Positions 26,504-35,834 of a DNA stretch of 64,000 nt are shown piece after piece. The stretch is from JAGVSZ01 sp963716855. Its GTDB lineage: Bacteria > Pseudomonadota > Gammaproteobacteria > Burkholderiales > SG8-39. The stretch's first letter is position 1. Every line of letters begins with the position of its first letter. The translations under genes and the position numbers were made by a program. The notes below the pieces were generated by a model. That model was not told the DNA's origin, did no database searches, and saw only the letters and a list, made by a program, of their open reading frames with translations. The stretch is taken from assembly GCA_963716855.1 (NCBI GenBank), contig CAVQUV010000010.1, positions 1 to 64,000 of the forward strand. Reading direction: 5' to 3'.

Positions 26504-26743
26504 TCAGTTGTCGCCGCCGTGGTCGATGCTGAGGTTGACCGGGCGCGACGGGACGACAGTGGAGATGGCGTGCTTGTACACCATCTGGGTGACGGTGTTC
26601 TTGAGCAACACGACGTATTGGTCGAACGATTCGATTTGCCCCTGGAGCTTGATTCCGTTCACGAGGTAGATGGAAACCGGAATGTGCTCCTTGCGCAGCG
26701 TGTTCAGAAACGGGTCTTGTAGCAGTTGCCCTTTGTTGCTCAT
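26504..26743 (-). CDS. hfq: RNA chaperone Hfq
   Basis: Sm-like hexameric RNA chaperone for small RNA-mRNA pairing. The 79 residues hold GQLLQDPFLNTLRKEHIPVS (Sm1), FDQYVVLLKN and QMVYKHAISTVVPSRPV (Sm2, with the YKHA motif). The C-terminal tail is short, as in other betaproteobacteria. The upstream gap to der contains a direct repeat of GCGGCTACTT (26756-26777). It would be a likely partner for the candidate small RNA at 42 kb. Confidence 0.97.
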   Translation of the reverse strand: MSNKGQLLQDPFLNTLRKEHIPVSIYLVNGIKLQGQIESFDQYVVLLKNTVTQMVYKHAISTVVPSRPVNLSIDHGGDN

Positions 26744-26840
26744 GGTCGCTCCGGCGGCTACTTATTGAGCGGCTACTTTAACCGGTTTCCCCTATCCGTG
26801 CCATCGCCCGGGCGCACCTGGCGCGGCGATCCCGCGCGGG

Positions 26841-28175
26841 CTATGCCCTCTGTCGCACATAGGGGTTCCGTCCGGTCTTGAACTCGATGCGCATCGGTGT
26901 CCCGACGAGGCCGAAGGCCTTGCGAAAGACGCCCTCCAGGTAGCGGCGATAGCTCGCCGGCACCGAGGAAAGCGCGGTTCCGTGCACCACGATGATCGGT
27001 GGATTCACCCCGCCCTGGTGCGCATACCGCAGCTTCGGCCGCACCAGCCCGGCGCGGGGCGGCGATTGGCGCGCGACCGCGTCGATGAGGGCGCGCGTGA
27101 CCTTCGGCGTCGGGAGTCGCGCCGTCGCGGCCCGGTAGGCCTCGTCCACCGACGCCAGCACGCGGCCGAGCCCCTCCCCGCGCAACGCCGACACGAAGTG
27201 CATGCGCGCGAAGCTGAGGAACTCGAGCTTGCGCTCGAGGGTGCGGCGCGCGTTCTCGCGGTCGTACTCGACGAGACCGTCCCATTTGTTCGCTGCGACC
27301 ACGATCGCGCGCCCGCGCTCCAGTACATATCCGGCGAGGTGTGCGTCCTGCTCCGACACGCCTTCGGCCGCGTCGACCACCAGCACGACGACGTTGGCCC
27401 GGTCGATGGCTTGCAGCGTCTTCACGACCGAGAACTTCTCGACCGCCTCGAACACGCGTCCTTTGCGGCGGACGCCCGCGGTGTCGACGAGGACATAGCG
27501 CCGCCCCGCGCGCTCGAACGGCACCTCGATCGCGTCGCGCGTCGTGCCGGGCTCGTCATAGACGATCATCCGGTCCTCGCCGAGGAGGCGGTTCACGAGC
27601 GTCGACTTGCCCACGTTCGGCCGGCCCACCACGGCGATGCGCGGCGCATCGTCCGCGCCGGGCGGCTCGGGCGCCGCGTCCGGCGGGAACTCCGCGAGCA
27701 CCTCGTCCATCAGCGCGCGCACGCCCTCGCCATGGGCGGCCGCGATCGCGTGCGGCGCGCCCAGGGCGAGCTCGTGGAATTCGGCGGTCACGATCGCTGG
27801 ATCCATGCCCTCGGTCTTGTTGACCGCGACCCACACGCGCGCCCGGAGCCGGCGCAGCTCCTCGCCGATGCGCCGGTCCTGCGGCGCAAGCCCATCGCGA
27901 CCGTCGACGAGGAAGATCACCGCATCGGCCTCGGCGAGCGCGCTGGAGGTCTGCTTCGCCATCGCGCCGAGGATCCCCTCCTTGGCCACCGGCTCGAGGC
28001 CGCCGGTGTCGACCACGAAGTACGGGCGATCGCCCATCAGGCCGTCGCCGTAGTGGCGGTCGCGCGTGAGGCCCGGCAGGTCGGCGACGAGCGCGTCGCG
28101 GCTGCGCGTGAGCCGGTTGAACAGCGTCGACTTGCCGACGTTGGGGCGGCCGACGAGGACGATCGTGGGCTTCAT
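26841..28175 (-). CDS. der: Ribosome biogenesis GTPase Der
   Basis: Tandem GTPase required for 50S maturation. Two P-loops GRPNVGKS at residues 9-16 and 184-191, two DxxG switches (DTGGL, DTAGVRRKGR), NKTEG and NKWD specificity motifs, and a C-terminal KH-like domain ending near NPYVRQRA. 444 residues, normal. Lies 15 bp downstream of bamB. Confidence 0.97.
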   Translation of the reverse strand: MKPTIVLVGRPNVGKSTLFNRLTRSRDALVADLPGLTRDRHYGDGLMGDRPYFVVDTGGLEPVAKEGILGAMAKQTSSALAEADAVIFLVDGRDGLAPQDRRIGEELRRLRARVWVAVNKTEGMDPAIVTAEFHELALGAPHAIAAAHGEGVRALMDEVLAEFPPDAAPEPPGADDAPRIAVVGRPNVGKSTLVNRLLGEDRMIVYDEPGTTRDAIEVPFERAGRRYVLVDTAGVRRKGRVFEAVEKFSVVKTLQAIDRANVVVLVVDAAEGVSEQDAHLAGYVLERGRAIVVAANKWDGLVEYDRENARRTLERKLEFLSFARMHFVSALRGEGLGRVLASVDEAYRAATARLPTPKVTRALIDAVARQSPPRAGLVRPKLRYAHQGGVNPPIIVVHGTALSSVPASYRRYLEGVFRKAFGLVGTPMRIEFKTGRNPYVRQRA

Positions 28176-28190
28176 GGAGTGCGCGCGGCG

Positions 28191-29348
28191 CTACCGCGTC
28201 GCGATCGCGTACAGGTTTCCGCCGCTCGTCTGCACGAGGAAGCCGCTGCCGAGCGCGACGGGCACGCTGCGGATCGCCGTGCCGTCGGTCGCAAGGCGTC
28301 CGACGAATGCGCCGGTGTCGCGACCCAGGAAGTGCACCTGTCCCTCGAGATCGCCGAACGCCACCTCGGCGGCGACCGAAAGGGGCGCGCTCAGGCGGCG
28401 GTTGGCGAGCTTGTCCTGCCGCCAGAAGCTCCGACCGGTGGTGCGCTCGAATGCCGCGACGGCGCCGCGGTCCTCGCTGACGTAGACCGAGCGCGCGTCG
28501 ACCCCCAGCCCGGCGCTCGACGAAATCTCGCGCGCCCAGATCTGGTTGCCATTGCCTAGATCGAAGCACGCGACCCGCCCCTGGTACGCGACCGCGCACG
28601 CCTCGCGCTCGCCGACCCAGGGCACCCCGACCACGTCGCTCACGCGCTCGAGCTCGGTGGTGCCCTTGGGCAGCGACACCGTCCCCTCCCAGCGCAGCCC
28701 ACCGTTCGTCAGTGCCACCGCGACGAGCTTGCCCCCCGAGAACCCCGCGAACACGAATCCGCCCTCTACGACCGCGCCCACCGGGCTGCGCACCGCGAGC
28801 GCCGGCGCCGCACGCTGGAACACCCAGCGCCGCCGGCCATCGCGCGCGTCGAGCGCGAAGAGCCGGCTATCGGCGCTGCGCACGACCACCAGGTCGCCGG
28901 CGACTACCGGCGCGGAGAGCACCTCGCTCGACACTCGTGCTCGCCACAGCGTGGCCCCGTCGGAATCGAGCGCGATCACCTCGCCCTCGGCCGAGCCGAC
29001 GACGACCAGCTTGCCGTCGGCGCCGACGCCTCCCGACAGCTGCGCGGGTACGCGCACGCGCCACACTTGCCGCCCGCTCGCGGCGTCGAGCCGGACGACC
29101 GTGCCATCCGCGGCCGCGGCGAAGACGCTGCCGTCACTGACCGCGGGGGTGAAGGTCTCGAGCTCCGCCTTGCCCACCGACACCTGCCAGAGCACGCGCA
29201 CCGGGATCGGGCTGGGGATCTGCACGAGAGGCGCCGGCGGCGGCGGCGCCGAGCGGCCGAACCAGTCGAGCGGGTTCAGGCTGAATCCGCTGCACCCTCC
29301 GAGCGCGGTCACGGCGACGACGACTGCGAACGGCCGGATCAGCGTCAT
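28191..29348 (-). CDS. bamB: Outer-membrane assembly lipoprotein BamB
   Basis: PQQ-like eight-bladed beta-propeller lipoprotein of the BAM complex that inserts outer-membrane proteins. From the ATG at 29348 the signal peptide ends in the lipobox VTALGGC; repeated WRxxV blades follow (GRQVWRVRVPAQLSGGVGAD, DGATLWRARVSSEVL, DGRRRWVFQ, NGNQIWAREIS). 385 residues. The frame is open to 29417 but that extension precedes the signal peptide and overlaps yfgM. Standard order yfgM-bamB-der. Confidence 0.94.
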   Translation of the reverse strand: MTLIRPFAVVVAVTALGGCSGFSLNPLDWFGRSAPPPPAPLVQIPSPIPVRVLWQVSVGKAELETFTPAVSDGSVFAAAADGTVVRLDAASGRQVWRVRVPAQLSGGVGADGKLVVVGSAEGEVIALDSDGATLWRARVSSEVLSAPVVAGDLVVVRSADSRLFALDARDGRRRWVFQRAAPALAVRSPVGAVVEGGFVFAGFSGGKLVAVALTNGGLRWEGTVSLPKGTTELERVSDVVGVPWVGEREACAVAYQGRVACFDLGNGNQIWAREISSSAGLGVDARSVYVSEDRGAVAAFERTTGRSFWRQDKLANRRLSAPLSVAAEVAFGDLEGQVHFLGRDTGAFVGRLATDGTAIRSVPVALGSGFLVQTSGGNLYAIATR

Positions 29349-29397
29349 GCGCCCGACGGCCGCGCGAGCGGACCCGCCGCGTGCGCGCGGCCGCGGA

Positions 29398-30036
29398 TCA
29401 CTTCGCACCGACGCCATCGAGCTTCAGCTGGATCAGTTCGCGCGCCGGTTCCTCGCCCCCGCCGAGCTTGGAAAGCGCGGCCTGGTACGCGGCGCGCGCC
29501 TCGGCCGGCTTGCCCTGCGCGTGGAGCACGTCGCCGCGGGCATCCTCGAACAGCGCCTCGAAGGACGCCGGAGGCTTGACCGCGAGCACCTTGAGCGCTT
29601 CGTCGTAGGTCTTCTCGTCGAGCAGGACGGCCGCGAGCCGGAGCCGCGCGAGCGCCTGCACCTCCGGGTCACGCCCCTTGTCGATCACCCACTGCAGCTG
29701 GACGCGCGCCGCCTTGAGGTCGCCCGCCTCGAAGTGGACCTTTGCCGACACCAGCGCGCCCAGCGTCGCATAGAGCGACCCGGGATAGGACTCGAGCAGG
29801 GTACCCGCAAGCTCGCGCACCTTCTTCGCGTCGTTCGCGCCGGCTGCCCTCTGCAGCTCGGTGTAGACGGCCGCGGCCTGCGCCGACTGCGAGGTCTGAT
29901 ACCAGCCCCAGAACCGCCACGCCGCGATCAGCAGCAGCGCGGCCGAGATCGCAATCACGATCAGGTTGCCGTACCGGTTCCAGAACGACTTGATCTCGGC
30001 GATCTGTTCCTGTTCTTCGAGGTCGTAGGCGGCCAT
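29398..30036 (-). CDS. yfgM: YfgM-type TPR membrane protein (periplasmic chaperone partner)
   Basis: Single-pass inner-membrane protein with a periplasmic tetratricopeptide region that assists the Sec translocon (PpiD partner). EQIAEIKSFWNRYGNLIV is followed by the membrane helix (IAISAALLLIAAWRFWGW) and TPR-like repeats including LYATLGALVSAKVHFEAGDL and YDEALKVL. 212 residues. Starts exactly where hisS ends (no gap), indicating tight coupling. Confidence 0.92.
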   Translation of the reverse strand: MAAYDLEEQEQIAEIKSFWNRYGNLIVIAISAALLLIAAWRFWGWYQTSQSAQAAAVYTELQRAAGANDAKKVRELAGTLLESYPGSLYATLGALVSAKVHFEAGDLKAARVQLQWVIDKGRDPEVQALARLRLAAVLLDEKTYDEALKVLAVKPPASFEALFEDARGDVLHAQGKPAEARAAYQAALSKLGGGEEPARELIQLKLDGVGAK

Positions 30037-31317
30037 TTAGGTTTCGTCCGCGTAAAGGAGTTGAGAAAGGCTGTCCGGGAGCGCATCGAGCGCCAGCCGG
30101 ATCTGCGCACGCTCGACGCGCAGGAGCTTCACGCTCGCCTCGCGGGCCGCAGCTTCGTCGTCGCCAACGATCACCGCCACCTGCGCGCCACTTGCGTCGG
30201 CCCGGCGCATCTGGGCCTTGAAGCTCCCGCCACCGCAGTGGTGGACGACCGAGAAGCCGTGATCGCGCAGCCGCTCGGCGACGGTGAACGCGAACCGGTC
30301 GGCAGCCTCGCCCTGGTGCACGAGGTAGACGTCTTGCGCCTCGGCCGCCACGGGGCCGCCCGCCTCCTGCAGCAGCGCGATCAGGCGCTCGACCCCCATC
30401 GCGAAGCCGATCGCCGGGGCCGGCTTGCCGCCGACCTGGGCAAACAGCCCGTCGTAGCGTCCACCGCCGCACACCGTCCCCTGTGCGCCGAGGCGGTCGG
30501 TCACCCACTCGAATACGGTGAGGTTGTAGTAGTCGAGCCCGCGCACGAGGTGATGGTCGATGGAGAACGGCAGGCCCGCGTCCTTCAGGATGGCCTGCAG
30601 GCCGTCGAAGTGTTTTAGCGAAGTCTCGCCAAGGTGGTCGAGGAGTTTCGGCGCGTCCTCGATGATCGGCCGCATCGCGGCATTCTTGCTGTCGAGCACG
30701 CGCAGCGGGTTGGTGACCAGCCGGCGGCGCGAATCGGCGTCGAGGTCGGCTTCGTGCCGCTGGAGGTGCGCCACCAGCGCGTCGCGATGCGCGCGCCGCT
30801 CGTCGAGCGCGCCGAGCGAGTTGATCTGCAGCCGCACGCCCTCGAGGCCGAGGTCGTCCCAGAGACGCGCGCACATCAGGATGAGCTCGGCGTCCACGTC
30901 GGGCCCGGCGTAGCCGAGCGCCTCGGCGCCGACCTGGTGGAATTGCCGGTATCGACCCTTCTGCGGCCGTTCGTGCCGGAACATGGGGCCCATGTACCAG
31001 AGCCGCTGCGCCCCGGCGTGGAGCAGCGAGTGCTCGATGGCCGCGCGCACCGTCGAGGCGGTCGCCTCCGGCCGGAGCGTGAGGCTCTCCCCGTTCAACT
31101 CGTCGACGAAGCTGTACATCTCCTTCTCGACGATATCGGTGGCCTCGCCGATCGCGCGCCGGAAGAGCGCGGTGTGCTCGAGCAGCGGCGTGCGGATGTT
31201 GCGGTAGCCGTAGGCGTGCGCCCACGAGCGCACGACTTCCTCGAAGCGCTCCCACAGCGCGGCCTCGTCCGGCAGGATGTCGTTCATCCCCCGGACCGCC
31301 TGGATGGTCTGGGTCAT
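30037..31317 (-). CDS. hisS: Histidyl-tRNA synthetase
   Basis: Class II aminoacyl-tRNA synthetase. From the ATG at 31317 (426 residues): IQAVRGMNDILPDEAALWER, motif 2 FRHERPQKGRYRQFHQ, the histidine-specific blocks LVRGLDYYNLTVFEWV and GRYDGL, motif 3 GFAMGVERLIALL, and the C-terminal anticodon domain (DVYLVHQGEAADRFAF). The same frame is open far upstream into ispG, but there only as antisense-like read-through of another frame. Confidence 0.97.
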   Translation of the reverse strand: MTQTIQAVRGMNDILPDEAALWERFEEVVRSWAHAYGYRNIRTPLLEHTALFRRAIGEATDIVEKEMYSFVDELNGESLTLRPEATASTVRAAIEHSLLHAGAQRLWYMGPMFRHERPQKGRYRQFHQVGAEALGYAGPDVDAELILMCARLWDDLGLEGVRLQINSLGALDERRAHRDALVAHLQRHEADLDADSRRRLVTNPLRVLDSKNAAMRPIIEDAPKLLDHLGETSLKHFDGLQAILKDAGLPFSIDHHLVRGLDYYNLTVFEWVTDRLGAQGTVCGGGRYDGLFAQVGGKPAPAIGFAMGVERLIALLQEAGGPVAAEAQDVYLVHQGEAADRFAFTVAERLRDHGFSVVHHCGGGSFKAQMRRADASGAQVAVIVGDDEAAAREASVKLLRVERAQIRLALDALPDSLSQLLYADET

Positions 31318-31334
31318 CTGCAAGGGCGGCCGCT

Positions 31335-32609
31335 CTACGCGACGGCCTTCTCTGGTTCGTTCGGGTCGGCCGCCGGCGCGCGCCGGCCCCGGCCGCTCGG
31401 GCCGTAGGTCGCGCGGACGTAGTCCTCCACGATGCCCTGGAACTCCTCGGCGATCGCATCGCCCTTCAGCGTGACCGTCTTCACGCCATCGACGTACACC
31501 GGCGCGACGGGTCGCTCGCCGGAGCCCGGAAGGCTGATTCCGATGTTGGCCTGCTTCGACTCGCCCGGGCCGTTCACGACGCATCCCATCACGGCGACGT
31601 GCATCTCCTCGACGCCCGGATAGGTCCCGCGCCAGACCGGCATCTGCGCGCGGAGGAAGCTCTGGATCTTGGCCGCGAGGGACTGGAATACGGTGCTCGT
31701 CGTGCGCCCGCAGCCGGGGCAGGCGATCACCAAAGGGGCGAACGAACGCAGGCCCATCGTCTGCAGCATCTCCTGCGCGACCACCACCTCGCGCGTACGG
31801 TCGCCGCCGGGCTCCGGAGTGAGCGATACGCGAATCGTGTCCCCGATGCCCTCCTGGAGCAGCACCGCCATCGCGGCGGTCGACGCCACGATGCCCTTGG
31901 AGCCCATCCCGGCCTCGGTCAGGCCCAGATGCAACGGGTAGTCGCAGCGGCGCGCGAGCTCCCGGTACACGGCAATCAGGTCCTGCACCCCGCTCACCTT
32001 GCACGAGAGCACGATCCGATCCCCGGCGAGGCCGAGCGCCTCGGCGCGCGCCGCGCTCTCCAGCGCCGACGCGATCAGCGCCTCGCGCATCACCGCGTCC
32101 GCTTCGAGCGGCGCGGAACGCTGCGCGTTCTCGTCCATCATCCGCGCCAGGAGGTCCTGGTCGAGGCTCCCCCAGTTGACGCCGATGCGCACCGGCTTGC
32201 CGTAGCGGCACGCGGCCTCGATCATCTGCGCGAACTGCTCGTCGCGCCGGGCGCCCTTGCCGACGTTGCCGGGGTTGATCCGGTACTTCGCGAGCGCCGC
32301 TGCGCAATCCGGGTGCTCGGCGAGCAGCTTGTGGCCATTGAAGTGGAAGTCGCCGACGAGGGGGACGGAGCAGCCCATCGCGTCGAGACGCGCGCGGATC
32401 GCCGGCACGGCGACCGCCGCCTCCGCCGTGTTCACGGTGACTCTCACGACTTCCGACCCGGCACCCGCGAGTTCGAAGACCTGTTGGACCGTGGCGTCCG
32501 CATCAGCGGTGTCGGTGTTGGTCATCGACTGGACCATGATCGGCGCGTCGCCCCCGAGCAGGACATCGCCGATCCGGACCTGGCGCGAGGCGCGGCGCTT
32601 CACCAGCAT
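31335..32609 (-). CDS. ispG: 4-hydroxy-3-methylbut-2-enyl diphosphate synthase (IspG)
   Basis: [4Fe-4S] enzyme of the MEP isoprenoid pathway. IMVQSMTNTDTADADATVQQ opens the TIM barrel; cluster ligands are C297, C300 and C343 with E350 (IACPGCGR and MGCVVNGPGE). 424 residues, the bacterial two-domain form. Lies between rodZ (11 bp) and hisS (18 bp). Confidence 0.97.
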   Translation of the reverse strand: MLVKRRASRQVRIGDVLLGGDAPIMVQSMTNTDTADADATVQQVFELAGAGSEVVRVTVNTAEAAVAVPAIRARLDAMGCSVPLVGDFHFNGHKLLAEHPDCAAALAKYRINPGNVGKGARRDEQFAQMIEAACRYGKPVRIGVNWGSLDQDLLARMMDENAQRSAPLEADAVMREALIASALESAARAEALGLAGDRIVLSCKVSGVQDLIAVYRELARRCDYPLHLGLTEAGMGSKGIVASTAAMAVLLQEGIGDTIRVSLTPEPGGDRTREVVVAQEMLQTMGLRSFAPLVIACPGCGRTTSTVFQSLAAKIQSFLRAQMPVWRGTYPGVEEMHVAVMGCVVNGPGESKQANIGISLPGSGERPVAPVYVDGVKTVTLKGDAIAEEFQGIVEDYVRATYGPSGRGRRAPAADPNEPEKAVA

Positions 32610-32619
32610 GGGCCCCGCC

Positions 32620-33438
32620 TCACTCGAGCTTGAGCCGCGCGACGTCGGTGCGCGTGAACGGCATCAGGTCGACGTCGGACTCGTTGTAGCGCAACCGCAC
32701 CCCGTGGGCGTTGCCGATCACGATCGAGAACGGCGCGACACCCTCGACCTCGCGCCGCGTGCCCGGAGGGTTGAGCTGCGAGAACACGATGCGACCCTCG
32801 GCATCGCGGATCTCGACCCAGGACTCACGGTTGAAGGCGAGCTCGATGCGCTTTGCCGTCAGCACGGTCTCGACCGGCCGCGACGTCGGGGTCGGCGCGG
32901 CGATCGCCGCCGGCTCCGTTGCGGAGGCAGCGGGCGCCGGGGCGACCAGCGGAGTGACCACCTCGCGCTGGACGGTCGCGGTCGGCGCCGTCGGCCTCGC
33001 GGCGGCGAACTTCGGCGGCTCGGTCGGCCGCAGCAGCCATTCGACCAGCACGCCGCCGACAGCCACGATCACAACCACTGAGAGCACGACGTAGACGAGC
33101 GAACCGCGGCGCGTCTGGCGCGGGATCGTCACGCCCGTTCCGCGCGGGCCGGTGACGGTCGGACCTGCCGCGGTCAGCGGGGAGGCGCGCAGCTGTGCGA
33201 CCAGGGCGTCGGCGTCCGCGCCGACGAGCTTCGCGTAGGCGCGAATCATCCCGCGCACGAATGCCGGACCGGCGAGGGCATCGTAACGGTCCGCCTCGAG
33301 CGTCTCGATCTGTTTCGGCGAGAATTTGAGGCGTAGCGCGATCTCGGTCACGGTCAGTCCGCGCGCGACGCGCGCGGCGGCGAGCTGCCGCCCGGGCGTG
33401 CGCGGTTCGGGAGTCTCTGGATTTGTGGTCTCGTTCAC
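32620..33438 (-). CDS. rodZ: RodZ-like cytoskeletal/cell-shape protein
   Basis: Inner-membrane protein linking MreB to peptidoglycan synthesis. N-terminal Xre-type helix-turn-helix (RQLAAARVARGLTVTEIALR, LKFSPKQIETLEADRYDAL, FVRGMIRAYAKLVG), a membrane helix near residue 120 (YVVLSVVVIVAVGGVLVEWL), a Pro/Ala/Thr-rich periplasmic linker and a C-terminal DUF4115 domain (IELAFNRESWVEIRDAEGRI). The GTG at 33438 is preceded by GAGGGAGG. 272 residues. Neighbours pilW and ispG are the standard context. Confidence 0.92.
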   Translation of the reverse strand: MNETTNPETPEPRTPGRQLAAARVARGLTVTEIALRLKFSPKQIETLEADRYDALAGPAFVRGMIRAYAKLVGADADALVAQLRASPLTAAGPTVTGPRGTGVTIPRQTRRGSLVYVVLSVVVIVAVGGVLVEWLLRPTEPPKFAAARPTAPTATVQREVVTPLVAPAPAASATEPAAIAAPTPTSRPVETVLTAKRIELAFNRESWVEIRDAEGRIVFSQLNPPGTRREVEGVAPFSIVIGNAHGVRLRYNESDVDLMPFTRTDVARLKLE

Positions 33439-33449
33439 TGGAGCCTCCC

Positions 33450-34277
33450 TCACTCGTAGTCGCCGCGCTGCATCGCCTGATACTCGGTGGATCCGGCGTA
33501 GCGGCGTCGCAGCTGGTTCGCGAGGGTCGCCTCCGCGAGCCGGTCGCCGAGCTTGCGCTCGATGCGGACCGCCAGCCACAGCGACTCGGGCGTGCCGTCC
33601 GGCACGAGCCGGTTGAAACGCGTCACGAGGACTTTCGCCTCCGGCAGCTGCCCGCGCCGATACAGCAGCTCCGCATACGGCAGCAGCGCCTGCAGGCTGT
33701 TCGGATCGAGCCGCAGCGCGCGGTCGAAATACGTTGCAGCTTCGGTCGGATTGCGTTTGGTCAGGCACCGGCCGGCCGCGGCGAACGACTTCGCCGGCGA
33801 CTGGTAGAGCGGGTTCCGGATCGCGTTCAGGAACCACTGGATCGATTGCTCGTCGCGCCCGGTCTGGCAGAGGAACCAGCCATAGTTGTGGTTGAGGTCC
33901 GGATCCTGCGGGGCGAGTTGCAGCCCGCGCCGGAAGTTCGCTTCGGCCGCGGCGTTGTCCTTCAGTTCCATGTTCACCAGGCCGAGGACGTTGTATGCCG
34001 GTGCGTAGTTCGCATCGGCCTGGATCGCGATGCGCGCCTCCTCGAGCGCGACGCCGAGGTTCCCGAGTTCGTAATAGGCGCTGGCAAGATCGGCATGCGC
34101 CTTCGCGCGGGTGCGCGCATCGCGCATCTCGGCAACCACGCCGGTATCCGGGTCGGGGCTCGGAAGATCGCGATCCGACCGGGGCGTCGGCCCGCCCCCG
34201 TTGGTTGAGGCGCAACCGGCGATCAGCGCCGCCAGCAGCAGCGCGCCGAGCCCGCCCCGATGTCTGGCCCAGCTCAT
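33450..34277 (-). CDS. pilW: Type IV pilus biogenesis/TPR lipoprotein PilF/PilW
   Basis: Outer-membrane lipoprotein with TPR repeats that pilots the PilQ secretin. Signal peptide with lipobox LIAGC, then AHADLASAYYELGNLGVALEE, YAPAYNVLGLVNMELKDNAAA and PDLNHNYGWFLCQTGRDEQS. 275 residues from the ATG at 34277, which overlaps the rlmN stop (ATGA). The gene is present in this position even in bacteria without obvious pili. Confidence 0.92.
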   Translation of the reverse strand: MSWARHRGGLGALLLAALIAGCASTNGGGPTPRSDRDLPSPDPDTGVVAEMRDARTRAKAHADLASAYYELGNLGVALEEARIAIQADANYAPAYNVLGLVNMELKDNAAAEANFRRGLQLAPQDPDLNHNYGWFLCQTGRDEQSIQWFLNAIRNPLYQSPAKSFAAAGRCLTKRNPTEAATYFDRALRLDPNSLQALLPYAELLYRRGQLPEAKVLVTRFNRLVPDGTPESLWLAVRIERKLGDRLAEATLANQLRRRYAGSTEYQAMQRGDYE

Positions 34278-35353
34278 TCCACCCTCGCGAGTCGCGGTGC
34301 ACGCCGTGTCCGGTCGCGCACCTGGCCGGCGAGCTGTCCGCACGCGGCAGCGATGTCGTCCCCGCGGGTCTTGCGCGTAGTCGTCACGATGCCCGCCGAG
34401 TTGAGAATCTCCGAGAAACGCCGCACCCTCTCGCGCGGCGAGCGCCCGAAACCCGAGTCCGGGAACGGGTTGAAGGGGATCAGGTTGATCTTGCAAGGCA
34501 CTGCCGCGACGCGACGCGCCAGCTCGCGCGCCTGCGCATCGGAGTCGTTCACGCCGTCCAGCATTACGTACTCGAACGTCACGAAGTCGCGCGGTGCCTT
34601 CTCCAGGTAGCGTCGGCACGCCGCGAACAGCGTCGCAAGCGGGTATTTCTCGTTGATCGGAATCAACCGGCTGCGCAGCGCGTCGTTCGGCGCGTGCAGG
34701 CTCACCGCGAGCGCCACCGGGCACTCGTCCCGCAGCCGATCCATCATCGGCACGATTCCGACCGTCGATACGGTCACGCGCCGCCGCGAGAGCCCATAGG
34801 CATTGTCGTCGAGCATGAGCCGCAGCGCCGGAAGCACGTTCTCGAGATTGAGGAGCGGCTCGCCCATGCCCATCAGCACCACGTTGCTGATCGCCCGCTC
34901 CGTACCGTGCACCGCGCCCAGGGCGCGGTTGGCCCACCAGAGCTGGCCGACGATCTCCGCGGTGGTGAGGTTGCGATTGAAGCCCTGGCGGCCGGTCGAG
35001 CAGAATCGGCACGCCATCGTGCAGCCCGCCTGGCTCGAGACGCAGAGCGTGCCTCGGCTCTCCTCCGGGATGAAGACGGTCTCCACCGCATTTGCGGCGC
35101 CGAGATCGAGCAGCCACTTGCGCGTGCCGTCCGCCGCGACGCTGTCGCGGAGCATGCGCGGGGGCACGACTTCGGCCGTCTCGGCGAGACGCTGCCGGAG
35201 GCTGCCCGCGAGGTCGCTCATGCGCTCGAACTCCGACTCGCCCGCGCGATGCACCCAACGCAGCACCTGGCGCGCACGGAAGGGCTTCTCGCCGATCGCG
35301 GCGCAGAACCCCGCCATGCCGGCGGCGTCGAACTCGAGCAGGTTGGCCTTCAT
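34274..35353 (-). CDS. rlmN: Dual-specificity RNA methyltransferase RlmN
   Basis: Radical-SAM enzyme methylating C2 of A2503 in 23S rRNA and A37 of some tRNAs. The radical-SAM cysteines are C111, C115 and C118 (AGCTMACRFCSTG); MGMGEPLLNLENVLPAL and SLHAPND are also typical. 359 residues from the ATG at 35353. Follows ndk by 14 bp. Confidence 0.96.
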   Translation of the reverse strand: MKANLLEFDAAGMAGFCAAIGEKPFRARQVLRWVHRAGESEFERMSDLAGSLRQRLAETAEVVPPRMLRDSVAADGTRKWLLDLGAANAVETVFIPEESRGTLCVSSQAGCTMACRFCSTGRQGFNRNLTTAEIVGQLWWANRALGAVHGTERAISNVVLMGMGEPLLNLENVLPALRLMLDDNAYGLSRRRVTVSTVGIVPMMDRLRDECPVALAVSLHAPNDALRSRLIPINEKYPLATLFAACRRYLEKAPRDFVTFEYVMLDGVNDSDAQARELARRVAAVPCKINLIPFNPFPDSGFGRSPRERVRRFSEILNSAGIVTTTRKTRGDDIAAACGQLAGQVRDRTRRAPRLARVE

Positions 35354-35367
35354 CCGCGGCGCCAGCG

Positions 35368-35793
35368 TCAGCGCGAGAACAGCTCGCGTGCCGGGAAGAA
35401 GAACGCGATCTCCGCGCGCGCGGTGTCCGGGCCGTCCGATCCGTGGACCGCGTTCGCGTCGATCGACTCGGCGAAGTCCGCGCGGATCGTTCCCTGCGCG
35501 GCCTTCTTCGGGTCGGTGGCGCCCATCAGTTCGCGGTTTTTCGCGATCGCATTCTCCCCTTCGAGCACCTGGACGATCACCGGTCCGGAGGTCATGAACT
35601 TGACCAGATCGCGGAAGAAGGGGCGCTCGCGGTGCACCGCGTAGAAGCCCTCGGCGTCGTGCTGCGAGAGCCACATCATGCGCGCGGCGATGATCTTCAG
35701 GCCGGCGGCCTCGAAGCGCGCGTAGATCTGCCCGATCGCGTTTTTCGCGACTCCGTCGGGCTTGACGATCGATAGGGTCCGTTCCACCGCCAT
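35368..35793 (-). CDS. ndk: Nucleoside diphosphate kinase
   Basis: Interconverts nucleoside di- and triphosphates. ERTLSIVKPDGVAKNAIGQI opens the fold; the phosphorylated histidine is H117 in NAVHGSD; ends FFFPARELFSR. 141 residues from the ATG at 35793 with AAGGGAG upstream. A -10-like TAAAAT (minus strand, 35837-35842) overlaps the tilS stop. First gene of the ndk-rlmN-pilW-rodZ-ispG-hisS-yfgM-bamB-der run. Confidence 0.97.
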   Translation of the reverse strand: MAVERTLSIVKPDGVAKNAIGQIYARFEAAGLKIIAARMMWLSQHDAEGFYAVHRERPFFRDLVKFMTSGPVIVQVLEGENAIAKNRELMGATDPKKAAQGTIRADFAESIDANAVHGSDGPDTARAEIAFFFPARELFSR

Positions 35794-35834
35794 GCTCGCT
35801 CCCTTGCCGTTTTCTTGGATGTCGAAGTAACCCG

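Noticed and set aside
30037..32307. Apparent 756-residue protein ending in HisS
   Set aside because: The upstream part is a shifted reading of ispG. The HisS start at 31317 gives the normal length and N-terminus.
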